Assembly (NCBI GenBank): GCA_045578425.1
Contig: JAZNKF010000072.1
Coordinates: 1 to 5,566, forward strand
Reading direction: 5' to 3'
From: RGIG3009 sp045578425
GTDB taxonomy: Bacteria > Bacillota > Clostridia > Oscillospirales > Acutalibacteraceae
Length of the DNA stretch: 5,566 nucleotides
In this document: one piece after another, positions 1 to 5,566 of the stretch
Layout: each line of letters starts with the position of its first letter
How positions within the stretch are numbered: the first letter of the stretch is position 1
Notes under the pieces: generated by a model
The model's database searches: none
Told to the model about the DNA's origin: nothing
The model's input: only the letters and a program-made list of their open reading frames with translations
Program-made: the position numbers and the translations under genes

Positions 1-1
1 A

Positions 2-529
2 CTTGGTGTGAGTGAAGTTATCGGTATCGGCCACTCCAACGGCGGACGGATTTTGATTGAACTTTTATCGCGCAAACAAAGTCCTCTGCAGTTTAAAAAA
101 GCGATTTTAATGGATTCTGCCGGTATTCCGGCACACCATTCCTTTGGATATTATGTGAGAGTATATACTTTCAAATTCCTAAAACGGATTTTATCCTTAC
201 CACTTATGCAAAAAGTATTTCCCCGCGCTTTGGAAAATGCGCAACGGCGGTTTGGTTCTGACGATTATCGCAAAGCCAGCCCCATCATGCGGCAAAGCAT
301 GGTGCTGGCGTTGCAAAAGGACATGACACCGTATTTATCGCAAATTCGTGTGCCGACTTTGCTCATTTGGGGCAAAGATGACACCGCTACTCCCCTTTCG
401 GATGCCAAAATCATGGAACGCTTGATTCCCGACGCAGGGTTGGTGGAACTTTCCGGCGGGCATTTTGCTTTTGCTGAAAATTTCCCACTATGCCGCCGTG
501 TGTTGGATTCATTTTTACAAGGAGAATGA
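2..529 (+). CDS. Alpha/beta hydrolase fold protein, 3' part (5' end outside window)
   Basis: This is the C-terminal 175 residues of an alpha/beta hydrolase. The reading frame is open to the left edge (CTT GGT GTG AGT...), so the GTG at 8 is very unlikely to be the true start. The catalytic triad is visible. The nucleophile elbow GHSNGG has its Ser codon at 35-37. The acid is the second Asp of WGKDDTATP (codon 380-382). The His is in SGGHFAFAENF (codon 461-463). Between elbow and acid lies a cap-like stretch rich in basic and hydrophobic residues (FLKRILSLPLMQKVFPRAL), and after it the strand PTLLIWG typical of this fold. The missing part should hold the first strands and the oxyanion loop. 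The stop lies 2 bp before murF, so the two are surely cotranscribed. The substrate cannot be read from the sequence; a role near the cell envelope is suggested only by the neighbours. The fold is confident, the function open. Confidence 0.9.
   Translation, partial: LGVSEVIGIGHSNGGRILIELLSRKQSPLQFKKAILMDSAGIPAHHSFGYYVRVYTFKFLKRILSLPLMQKVFPRALENAQRRFGSDDYRKASPIMRQSMVLALQKDMTPYLSQIRVPTLLIWGKDDTATPLSDAKIMERLIPDAGLVELSGGHFAFAENFPLCRRVLDSFLQGE
521..524 (+). promoter_or_regulatory. Ribosome binding site that sets the murF start
   Basis: GGAG lies inside the last codons of the hydrolase, 7 nt before the ATG at 532. In-frame ATGs also occur at 490 and 526. The one at 526 is only 1 nt from the GGAG and the one at 490 lies deep in the hydrolase, so 532 is the best start. 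Confidence 0.75.
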
Positions 530-531
530 GC

Positions 532-2076
532 ATGGAGTTTTTGAAAGCCCTCGTTTTGCTGGCGTGTGTATGCAACACCGCCGTGCAATCGTTGTATTTT
601 ACTCACATGTTACAACTCAATTCATACCGACCGGAACGGTATCTTAAATGGTGCCGCGATAATCGCAAAAAAGTGGTGAATGGTCGTCGGCTTTGGCCGC
701 TGTTGTTGTTGCTTTGCGCTTTTTTACCTGAATTCTATTGTTTGATTGCTTCTGCGGTGGTGTTATTTGCTGCAGCGGCATTAAATTTCCCCAAAAAAGC
801 CAAAAAACCGTTAGTGTTCACCGCGCGTGTCAAACGACTACTCGTCACACAAGCTTTGCTGACAACTGTGGTTTTGTGGCGCGTCTGGGTTTTGCCCGTG
901 GGTTGGGATGCTATCTTGCTGGCAATATTTTCGTTGGTGATTTGGGCGTGGATTGGGCTTGCTAACCTTATCAACACCCCGCTTGAAAAAGCAATAGCAC
1001 AATGGTATGTGCGCGATGCACACCGTTTGCTCAAAAGCCATTCGCGCTTGACCGTTATCGGCATTACCGGCAGTTACGGAAAAACCAGTACTAAAACTTT
1101 TTTACATGCTTTGTTATCGGCGCGCTACAACGTGTTGATGACACCCGAAAGTTTTAACACCACCATGGGTGTGGTGCGAACCGTACGTGAACGTCTTCGT
1201 CCCTCGCATGAGATATTCATTGCTGAAATGGGCGCCAAAAACCGCGGAGATATTCGCGAAATTTGCGATTTGGTTTCGCCGCAATACGGCATCATCACCT
1301 CCATCGGCGAACAACATTTGGAAACGTTTCGCACCGTGGGCAACATCGTTGCCACCAAGTTTGAACTTGCCGATGCTCTTCCAACAGATGGCTGCTTGGT
1401 TACGTGTGGTGACAACGCTTATATTCGTGACCGTTTGGCGCAAAATCCGCCTTCCTGTGAAACAGTAGTGTACGGCTTTAACAACGCCGACATTACCATT
1501 ACCGATTATCACGTGGATTTGAACGGTTGCACCTTTACCGTTCAAATCGGCAAAGAAAGCCAAACTTTCACCACCAAACTGCTGGGCTCTCACAATCTGC
1601 AAAATTTGGCAGCTTGTATTGCGGTGGCACATCGATTAGGTGTTTCGCTTAATGAAATGGTTTACCCCATTCGTTTGTTAAAACCGGTGGAACATCGGTT
1701 ACAACTTCTCCCTAACGGGTATATTGACGATGCGTACAATTCAAACCCCGCGGGTTTTCGCAGTGCACTTGACGTGTTGCGGCAATTTAAAGCACAGCGT
1801 GTGCTGGTCACTCCCGGCATGGTAGAATTGGGCGAACGTCAAGACACGCTTAATCGTGAGCTGGGCGAATACGCCGCCGATTGCTGTGATATTGCCATCT
1901 TAGTCGGTGAGCGTCAAGCTCCGCCGCTTAAAGAAGGATTGCTAAAAGGTGGCTTTTCCGCAGAGAATCTGCACGTCGTTGCCACCTTGCAAGACGGTTT
2001 GGCACTGTTACAACAATTACCCGCAAACGAAAAACGCATTGTCTTATTGGAAAACGATTTACCGGATAATTTTTGA
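532..2076 (+). CDS. murF: Membrane-anchored MurF-type UDP-MurNAc-tripeptide--D-Ala-D-Ala ligase
   Basis: A 514-residue Mur ligase predicted to join D-Ala-D-Ala to UDP-MurNAc-tripeptide with ATP, the last cytoplasmic step of the peptide stem. Residues 1-150 are not the usual MurF N-terminal domain. They hold hydrophobic segments near 4-23, 54-84 (one or two spans), 103-121 and 127-147, with a basic loop at 33-53 (YRPERYLKWCRDNRKK). The catalytic part then follows in order: ATP loop GITGSYGKTSTK (177-188), EMGAKNRGDI (from 232), an EQHLETF motif and a TKFEL lysine region, SHNLQNLAA before the C-terminal domain, DDAYNSNP (399-406), TPGMVELGE, and the end NDLPDNF (508-514). The HLE and DDAYNSNP motifs fit MurF better than MurC, D or E. 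ddl, whose product supplies the substrate, lies 12 bp downstream, which supports the call. The membrane N-terminus should dock the enzyme at the inner face of the membrane. How UDP is bound without the standard domain 1 is not evident. Confidence 0.88.
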   Translation: MEFLKALVLLACVCNTAVQSLYFTHMLQLNSYRPERYLKWCRDNRKKVVNGRRLWPLLLLLCAFLPEFYCLIASAVVLFAAAALNFPKKAKKPLVFTARVKRLLVTQALLTTVVLWRVWVLPVGWDAILLAIFSLVIWAWIGLANLINTPLEKAIAQWYVRDAHRLLKSHSRLTVIGITGSYGKTSTKTFLHALLSARYNVLMTPESFNTTMGVVRTVRERLRPSHEIFIAEMGAKNRGDIREICDLVSPQYGIITSIGEQHLETFRTVGNIVATKFELADALPTDGCLVTCGDNAYIRDRLAQNPPSCETVVYGFNNADITITDYHVDLNGCTFTVQIGKESQTFTTKLLGSHNLQNLAACIAVAHRLGVSLNEMVYPIRLLKPVEHRLQLLPNGYIDDAYNSNPAGFRSALDVLRQFKAQRVLVTPGMVELGERQDTLNRELGEYAADCCDIAILVGERQAPPLKEGLLKGGFSAENLHVVATLQDGLALLQQLPANEKRIVLLENDLPDNF

Positions 2077-2080
2077 GGAG
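2075..2080 (+). promoter_or_regulatory. Ribosome binding site of ddl overlapping the murF stop
   Basis: GAGGAG begins within the murF TGA stop codon (2074-2076) and ends 8 nt before the ddl ATG at 2089. Ribosomes ending murF would therefore cover the ddl start site, which favours coupled translation of the two ligases. Confidence 0.75.
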
Positions 2081-2088
2081 ATGCTGTC

Positions 2089-3282
2089 ATGAAAACAAAA
2101 GTAGCTGTCATTTTCGGCGGACGTACCGTGGAACATGAAGTTTCGATTATTACGGGGATTCAAGCGTTTTGCGCTTTGAATCGCGAAAAATACGACCCCA
2201 TCCCGCTGTATATTTCCAAAGATAATCGCTTTTATACCGGTGAAGCGTTGGGCAAAATCGAAACATACCGTGATATGAAAGCGTGTCTTGCCGCCGCTAC
2301 ACAAGTGTTGTTAGTCCCCTCTGAAAACGGTGTGGATATGATTCGCTATCCTGCCAAAAAGTTTGGTAATAATGTAGTCGGCTCGTTTGAAGTGGCTCTT
2401 CCTGCCGTGCACGGCACCAACGTGGAAGATGGTACGTTAATGGGCTTGCTCGAAATGTTAAACGTTCCCTATGCCGCATGTGACGTTACGTCGTCAGCAG
2501 TGGGCATGGATAAATTTTTGATGAAATCCGCTTTGCGTGATGCCGGCGTTCCGGTACTCCCCGCCCTTGCTTTCTTAGGCAAAGACTATGCTTTGGACAG
2601 CGACGCGGTCTGTGATGCCATTGAAAAAGAATTTGGCTATCCCGTTATTGTTAAACCCGTCAACTTGGGTTCTTCGGTAGGAATTTCCCGCGCCGATAAC
2701 CGTGAAAAACTGCAAACCGCCTTGGATACCGCGTTTGGGTTTGCTCCCCGCGTATTGGTGGAAAAAGCGGTTACCCCGCTGCGGGAAATCAACTGTTCGG
2801 TGCTTGGTGATGCCGAAAATGCGCGTCCCTCTGTGTGTGAAGAACCCATCGGCAGTGACGAAATATTAAGTTTTGGCGACAAATATTTAAGCGGTAATAA
2901 ATCGGGAAAATCCGGTGGTATGTCGGATTTAAAACGCCGTTGTCCTGCCGATATTCCCGACGAACTCACCGCAAAAGTGCAAGACCTTGCTGTCAAAACA
3001 TTTGTCGCGCTCGGTTGCACCGGTGTGGCGCGTATCGACTTTTTAAACAATCCCGAAACAGGCGAACTTTGGGTAAACGAAATCAACACCATTCCCGGTT
3101 CGTTGGCTTTCTATTTGTGGGAAGAAGCGGGCGTACCGTTTGATAAACTGCTCGATGAACTTATCTCGTTGGCATGGGCACGCGAGCGTCGCCGCGAAAA
3201 TTTGAGTTTCAGTTACGAAACGAACTTGCTTTCCACCGTTTCTCTCGGCGGTGCCAAGGGCGCCAAAGGCGGAAAATTATGA
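2089..3282 (+). CDS. ddl: D-alanine--D-alanine ligase (ATP-grasp)
   Basis: A 397-residue cytoplasmic ATP-grasp enzyme that joins two D-alanines, giving the dipeptide used by MurF. The N-terminal domain opens with VAVIFGGRTVEHEVS, where Glu15 matches the first-site D-Ala glutamate of E. coli DdlB. HGTNVEDGTLMGLLE follows near residue 110. The ATP-grasp part shows YPVIVKPVNLGSSVGIS (Ser196 in the active-site loop), REINCSVLG, and the omega-loop sequence DKYLSG with Tyr266. The metal ligands Asp317, Glu331 and Asn333 lie in ARIDF and NEINTIPGS. Tyr266 is the residue expected for D-Ala-D-Ala rather than D-Ala-D-Lac products, so this looks like a housekeeping ligase, not a vancomycin-resistance type. 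The protein is longer than the roughly 300 residues of DdlB, partly because of a basic tail of about 40 residues ending in GAKGAKGGKL. The gene sits between murF and cysK in one operon. Confidence 0.95.
   Translation: MKTKVAVIFGGRTVEHEVSIITGIQAFCALNREKYDPIPLYISKDNRFYTGEALGKIETYRDMKACLAAATQVLLVPSENGVDMIRYPAKKFGNNVVGSFEVALPAVHGTNVEDGTLMGLLEMLNVPYAACDVTSSAVGMDKFLMKSALRDAGVPVLPALAFLGKDYALDSDAVCDAIEKEFGYPVIVKPVNLGSSVGISRADNREKLQTALDTAFGFAPRVLVEKAVTPLREINCSVLGDAENARPSVCEEPIGSDEILSFGDKYLSGNKSGKSGGMSDLKRRCPADIPDELTAKVQDLAVKTFVALGCTGVARIDFLNNPETGELWVNEINTIPGSLAFYLWEEAGVPFDKLLDELISLAWARERRRENLSFSYETNLLSTVSLGGAKGAKGGKL
3265..3273 (+). promoter_or_regulatory. Probable ribosome binding site of cysK inside the end of ddl
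   Basis: AAAGGCGGA lies in the codons for the Gly/Lys tail of Ddl. Its AAAGG part ends 9 nt before the ATG at 3279, and its GGCGGA part ends 8 nt before the ATG at 3282. It is weaker than the other sites in the window, so cysK may depend on coupling to ddl translation. Confidence 0.5.
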
Positions 3283-4208
3283 TGAACGTTTATCAAAACA
3301 TTACCCAACTTGTCGGCAACACACCATTGCTGGCTGTGCAAAAACAAGAAGGCGAATACGCTACCATATTGGCAAAATTGGAGTGTTTTAATCCTGCGGG
3401 CAGCGCCAAAGACCGCGTTGCGGTTGCCTTGCTTGACGATGCCGAGCAGCGCGGCTTGTTGCAACCCGATTCCGTTATTATCGAGCCGACCAGCGGCAAC
3501 ACCGGCATTGGCTTGGCAATGGTCGCGGTAGTGCGCGGTTACCGTGTCATTTTGACTATGCCCGAAACCATGAGCGCCGAACGACGCTTGTTGCTCAAAG
3601 CCTACGGTGCCGAAATTGTACTGACCGACGGCGCGTTGGGTATGTCGGGCGCGATTACCAAGGCGAACGAACTTGCCGCCACATACCCTCACAGCTTTAT
3701 CCCCTCGCAATTTGATAACCCCGCTAACCCCAAAGCACATCGTACAACCACGGGACCCGAAATTTGGCGCGATACCGACGGTACAGTGGATATTTTTGTC
3801 GCAGGTGTCGGCACGGGCGGTACGTTAAGCGGTGTGGGCGAATATTTAAAATCGCAAAACCCCGCCGTAAAGGTTGTTGCCGTGGAGCCCTCCGCCTCGC
3901 CTCTGCTTTCGGGCGGTACGGCAGGTGCGCACGGACTGCAAGGCATCGGTGCTAACTTTATCCCCCAAAACCTCAACACTACCATAATTGATGCGATTAT
4001 CCCCGTCAGTGAACAACAGGCCTATGGGGCAGCGCGTGAGTTTGCCCACACACACGGTGTGTTGGTAGGGATTTCTTCGGGTGCGGCATTGCACGCCGCA
4101 CGCACCATTGCGCAAAAACCCGAAAACAACGGCAAGACGATTGTGGTTTTGTTACCCGATACCGGTGACCGCTATCTATCTACACCGTTATTCAACGAAA
4201 ACACCTAA
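3279..4208 (+). CDS. cysK: Cysteine synthase (O-acetylserine sulfhydrylase A)
   Basis: A 309-residue PLP enzyme of fold type II that makes L-cysteine and acetate from O-acetyl-L-serine and sulfide in the cytoplasm. It starts in typical CysK fashion with the ITQLVGNTPLL strand. The Schiff-base lysine is Lys44 in NPAGSAKDR. TSGNTG (71-76) is the substrate-carboxylate loop, GTGGT (178-182) the PLP phosphate cradle, SSG (266-268) carries the serine that contacts the pyridine nitrogen, and PDTGDRYLSTPLF lies near the C-terminus. HRTTTGPEIW and the length of about 310 favour CysK over CysM or cystathionine beta-synthase. Two adjacent ATGs are possible. The one at 3279 gives an ATGA overlap with the ddl stop; the one at 3282 gives TGATG and one residue less. 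Either implies coupling to ddl. There is no room for a separate leader, so no cysteine-responsive riboswitch controls it directly. No cysE is visible in the window. Confidence 0.95.
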   Translation: MMNVYQNITQLVGNTPLLAVQKQEGEYATILAKLECFNPAGSAKDRVAVALLDDAEQRGLLQPDSVIIEPTSGNTGIGLAMVAVVRGYRVILTMPETMSAERRLLLKAYGAEIVLTDGALGMSGAITKANELAATYPHSFIPSQFDNPANPKAHRTTTGPEIWRDTDGTVDIFVAGVGTGGTLSGVGEYLKSQNPAVKVVAVEPSASPLLSGGTAGAHGLQGIGANFIPQNLNTTIIDAIIPVSEQQAYGAAREFAHTHGVLVGISSGAALHAARTIAQKPENNGKTIVVLLPDTGDRYLSTPLFNENT

Positions 4209-4209
4209 T

Positions 4210-4251
4210 TAACAAGACGGCTTTGGGTATCCACCCAAAGCCGTCTTGTTA
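4210..4251 (+). terminator. Hairpin terminator after cysK
   Basis: An uninterrupted 19-bp inverted repeat begins 1 base after the cysK stop. The left arm is 4210-4228 (TAACAAGACGGCTTTGGGT), the loop ATCC is 4229-4232, and the right arm is 4233-4251. The end of the right arm is T-rich (TTGTTA), but no clean run of Ts follows, so it is not a textbook intrinsic terminator. Its place between two transcription units makes termination the best reading; protection of the mRNA 3' end is also possible. Confidence 0.8.
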
Positions 4252-4310
4252 TTGATAAAATATTTTATACTAATAAATGTGAGAGTTTTTATAATTTAAA
4301 ACGATATATA
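4252..4310 (+). promoter_or_regulatory. AT-rich spacer with likely promoter of the sigma factor operon
   Basis: Only about 13% of bases between 4251 and 4310 are G or C, far below the genes on either side. It contains a perfect TATAAT at 4290-4295, well placed as a -10 box about 35 bases before the start codon at 4331. No good -35 box is seen at 16-18 bases upstream; TATACT at 4266-4271 is a poor match at an 18-base spacing. TTGATA at 4252-4257 resembles a -35 box but has no partner at the right distance. A 14-bp AT-only palindrome (ATAAAATATTTTAT, 4255-4268) may be chance in such biased sequence. A sigma factor of this class may also read its own promoter with a different consensus, which I cannot recognise here. 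Confidence 0.4.
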
Positions 4311-4315
4311 GGATG

Positions 4316-4321
4316 AGGAGG
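4316..4321 (+). promoter_or_regulatory. Ribosome binding site that sets the sigma factor start
   Basis: A full AGGAGG ends 9 nt before the ATG at 4331. An in-frame ATG at 4313 lies upstream of and partly beside this site, so it cannot be served by it. The protein should therefore begin MATDLYTAF. Confidence 0.85.
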
Positions 4322-4330
4322 TGGAAAGCC

Positions 4331-4867
4331 ATGGCAACCGATTTGTATACCGCGTTTCTACAAGGTGATGCTCACGCTTTTGAGCAACTGGTTTGTACAT
4401 ATCGTCATTCACTAACCGCATTTTTGCAACGTTTTGTATCCGACTATGATACCGCCGAGGATTTGGCAGCCGATGTATTTGTGGTGATTTTGGAACGAAA
4501 AGGCTATCAACCCAAAGGAAGTTTTCGTTCGTGGTTGTTTGCGGTCGCACGCCACAAAGCCATTGACTATATCCGCAAAAACCGCAACTTGCTAACTCTT
4601 GAAAACGCAGAAAACTTACCCACCAAGCAAGGCGAGCCCGAAACAGTTTTGTTAGAGCGCGAACGTAATAGAGCAATACAAAAAGCTCTGTCAGATTTGA
4701 AAGACGACCGCCGTATGGCTTTGTTGCTGACTGCACAAGAGGGGCTTTCCTACGAGGAAGCCGCTGCGGCTATGCACAAAACCCCCATCCAAATTCGCAA
4801 CCTTTGTCACCGTGCGCGCGAGCAACTGCGCAACTCTACAAAGGAGGTGTTTGACCATGAAAACTGA
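4331..4867 (+). CDS. RNA polymerase sigma-70 family (ECF-like) factor
   Basis: A 178-residue two-domain sigma factor, the usual ECF size, that would direct RNA polymerase to a small set of promoters. Region 2 spans about residues 16-85: FEQLVCTYRHSLTAFLQRFV, then DYDTAEDLAADVFVVILE (the core-binding D-AEDL-D-F pattern), then GSFRSWLFAVARHKAIDYIRKNR, the -10 recognition and melting helix. A polar linker runs from about 86 to 113. Region 4 spans about 115-168, with LSDLKDDRRMALLL, GLSYEEAAAAM and a helix-turn-helix ending HRAREQLR. The recognition helix reads KTPIQIRNLCHRAR rather than the common GTVKSRLxRAR pattern, so its -35 target may be atypical. There is no C-terminal extra domain. The gene overlaps the next one by 11 bp, and an AGGAGG for that gene lies within its last codons. 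This layout is typical of a sigma factor followed by its membrane regulator. The inducing signal is unknown. Confidence 0.93.
   Translation: MATDLYTAFLQGDAHAFEQLVCTYRHSLTAFLQRFVSDYDTAEDLAADVFVVILERKGYQPKGSFRSWLFAVARHKAIDYIRKNRNLLTLENAENLPTKQGEPETVLLERERNRAIQKALSDLKDDRRMALLLTAQEGLSYEEAAAAMHKTPIQIRNLCHRAREQLRNSTKEVFDHEN
4842..4847 (+). promoter_or_regulatory. Ribosome binding site of the membrane protein gene
   Basis: AGGAGG within the 3' end of the sigma factor gene ends 9 nt before the ATG at 4857. It makes that start convincing even though the two genes overlap by 11 bp. Confidence 0.85.
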
Positions 4868-5566
4868 TCGTCAATTTTATGAAACGATTTTAGAAAAGCA
4901 AAAACAATATCGTATCGACCGCCGCCGTCGTCGCGGCACCGCCGTGGGACTGTGTATGCTTTGTGCGGGTATGGTTTGCGTGTTGGTGGTTGCTGTCAAT
5001 CTTCTCCCCTTTACCTCCAATAGTCCCACTCCATCGCCCCCTACCACAACCGATATCATTTTTTATAACGGGGAAAGCGATACCCACAAATTCCCGCACA
5101 TCATCGGCATTGGCGGTGCTGACCCGTTCCGCAACAAACCACTTCACGATTGTATCTCGTTGCACAGTTCTTTTGATGAGTTAGTAGACCCCGCTGTTTA
5201 CGATGAGTGGTTGAGCACTTTTTCTCACGCTGGCGGAACGCGCGATGCCAATGAATATAATTTGTATAACTTCATCCACGAACTAAATGTCCCCCGCGCG
5301 GAATTTGAACAGGTATGCGAGCGTCATAAACAAATATTCGAATACGACTTGCTTACCCCCGAACAAATTGAAGCGCTGTATACTTACTCCAAAGACGCTG
5401 CCTATCGGTATTTTGCTTTGGATACCACGGTCATTGTCGGCAACGCGTTTTACGCCATCGGTTGGTTGGCAGAACACACCGCCACCGATTATGTTGCCGC
5501 CGGTATGACCGCACAACAAGTCAAAACCGCATACGACGCTAGTGGCGGAACTCTCATTGATGCCGA
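4857..5566 (+). CDS. Single-pass membrane protein, candidate anti-sigma partner (3' end outside window)
   Basis: The frame is open from the ATG at 4857 to the right edge (236 codons plus 2 bases) with no stop, so the protein is incomplete. Residues 1-27 form a short polar cytoplasmic tail (MKTDRQFYETILEKQKQYRI) ending in five arginines (22-26). Residues 28-50 are one hydrophobic span (GTAVGLCMLCAGMVCVLVVAV). A Pro/Thr/Ser-rich linker (53-65) leads to an outside domain from about 66 on. The arginines before the span predict the N-terminus inside. The outside part looks globular and partly helical, with NEYNLYNFIHELNVPRAEFE and LTPEQIEALYTYSKDAAYRYFA, the latter near 177-196. From memory this resembles uncharacterised Clostridia proteins encoded after sigma factor genes, but I cannot verify it. 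Overlap with the sigma gene and the topology suggest an anti-sigma or signal-sensing role. No HxxxCxxC zinc motif is present, and 27 residues is short for a sigma-binding domain, so a secreted-domain effector remains possible. Confidence 0.8.
   Translation, partial: MKTDRQFYETILEKQKQYRIDRRRRRGTAVGLCMLCAGMVCVLVVAVNLLPFTSNSPTPSPPTTTDIIFYNGESDTHKFPHIIGIGGADPFRNKPLHDCISLHSSFDELVDPAVYDEWLSTFSHAGGTRDANEYNLYNFIHELNVPRAEFEQVCERHKQIFEYDLLTPEQIEALYTYSKDAAYRYFALDTTVIVGNAFYAIGWLAEHTATDYVAAGMTAQQVKTAYDASGGTLIDA

Noticed and set aside
265..606. Antisense ORF over the hydrolase/murF junction
   Set aside because: It runs against two coding regions and shows no family motif; a shadow.
1114..1632. 172-codon antisense ORF inside murF
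   Set aside because: It is fully covered by conserved Mur ligase motifs on the + strand; the protein has no recognisable pattern.
2089..3282. Vancomycin-resistance type D-Ala-D-Lac ligase
   Set aside because: The omega loop reads DKYLSG with Tyr266, the residue expected for D-Ala-D-Ala ligases, and no vanH, vanX or vanS/R-like gene is in the window.
3213..3740. 175-codon antisense ORF across the ddl end and cysK
   Set aside because: It lies opposite two clear enzymes, its composition is a mirror of their codons, and no ribosome binding site or domain is seen.
4255..4268. ATAAAATATTTTAT palindrome as a regulator operator
   Set aside because: Perfect, but made only of A and T in a stretch with about 13% G+C, so it is easily expected by chance.
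4252..4276. Promoter formed by TTGATA and TATACT or TAATAA
   Set aside because: The spacers are 8 and 13 bases, too short for a housekeeping sigma promoter.
4296..4736. 146-codon antisense ORF over the sigma factor gene
   Set aside because: The + strand carries a complete sigma factor with a strong start site; the antisense protein has no motif.
4890..5165. Short ORFs on both strands in 4877-5519
   Set aside because: They are shadows of the long open frame from 4857 to the right edge, which has a strong ribosome binding site and sensible membrane topology.

Overview
The window looks like a piece of chromosome from a low-to-mid GC Gram-positive bacterium, most likely a gut-type Clostridia (Oscillospiraceae/Ruminococcaceae-like). 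The reasons are strong AGGAGG-type ribosome binding sites, tightly packed same-strand genes, a membrane-anchored MurF variant that I associate with Clostridia, and a sigma factor gene followed by an overlapping gene for a single-pass membrane protein. This taxonomic call is inferred from gene style, not from a marker gene.

Positions 1-4208 hold one compact + strand operon of four genes. In order they are the 3' part of an alpha/beta hydrolase, a MurF-type ligase whose usual N-terminal domain is replaced by membrane segments, a D-Ala-D-Ala ligase (Ddl), and an O-acetylserine sulfhydrylase (CysK). The gaps are 2 bp and 12 bp, then a 4-bp ATGA overlap. Ddl makes D-Ala-D-Ala and MurF attaches it to the UDP-MurNAc-tripeptide, so the two central genes carry out consecutive steps of peptidoglycan precursor synthesis. 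The hydrolase's substrate is unknown. CysK makes cysteine and appears to be translationally coupled to ddl. A near-perfect hairpin at 4210-4251 closes the operon.

A short, very AT-rich spacer (about 4252-4310) probably carries the promoter of a second unit. This unit starts with a sigma-70 family (ECF-like) factor at 4331-4867. An 11-bp overlap leads into a gene that runs off the right edge (4857-5566, no stop in frame). The latter encodes a short basic cytoplasmic tail, one membrane span and a large outside domain. By position and topology it is a candidate anti-sigma or regulatory partner, but it has no zinc-binding anti-sigma motif. It is the least understood part of the window.

No tRNA, rRNA, CRISPR array, insertion sequence or phage gene was seen. 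There is no gene-free stretch longer than about 120 bases. Every large antisense ORF is judged to be a shadow of a real gene.
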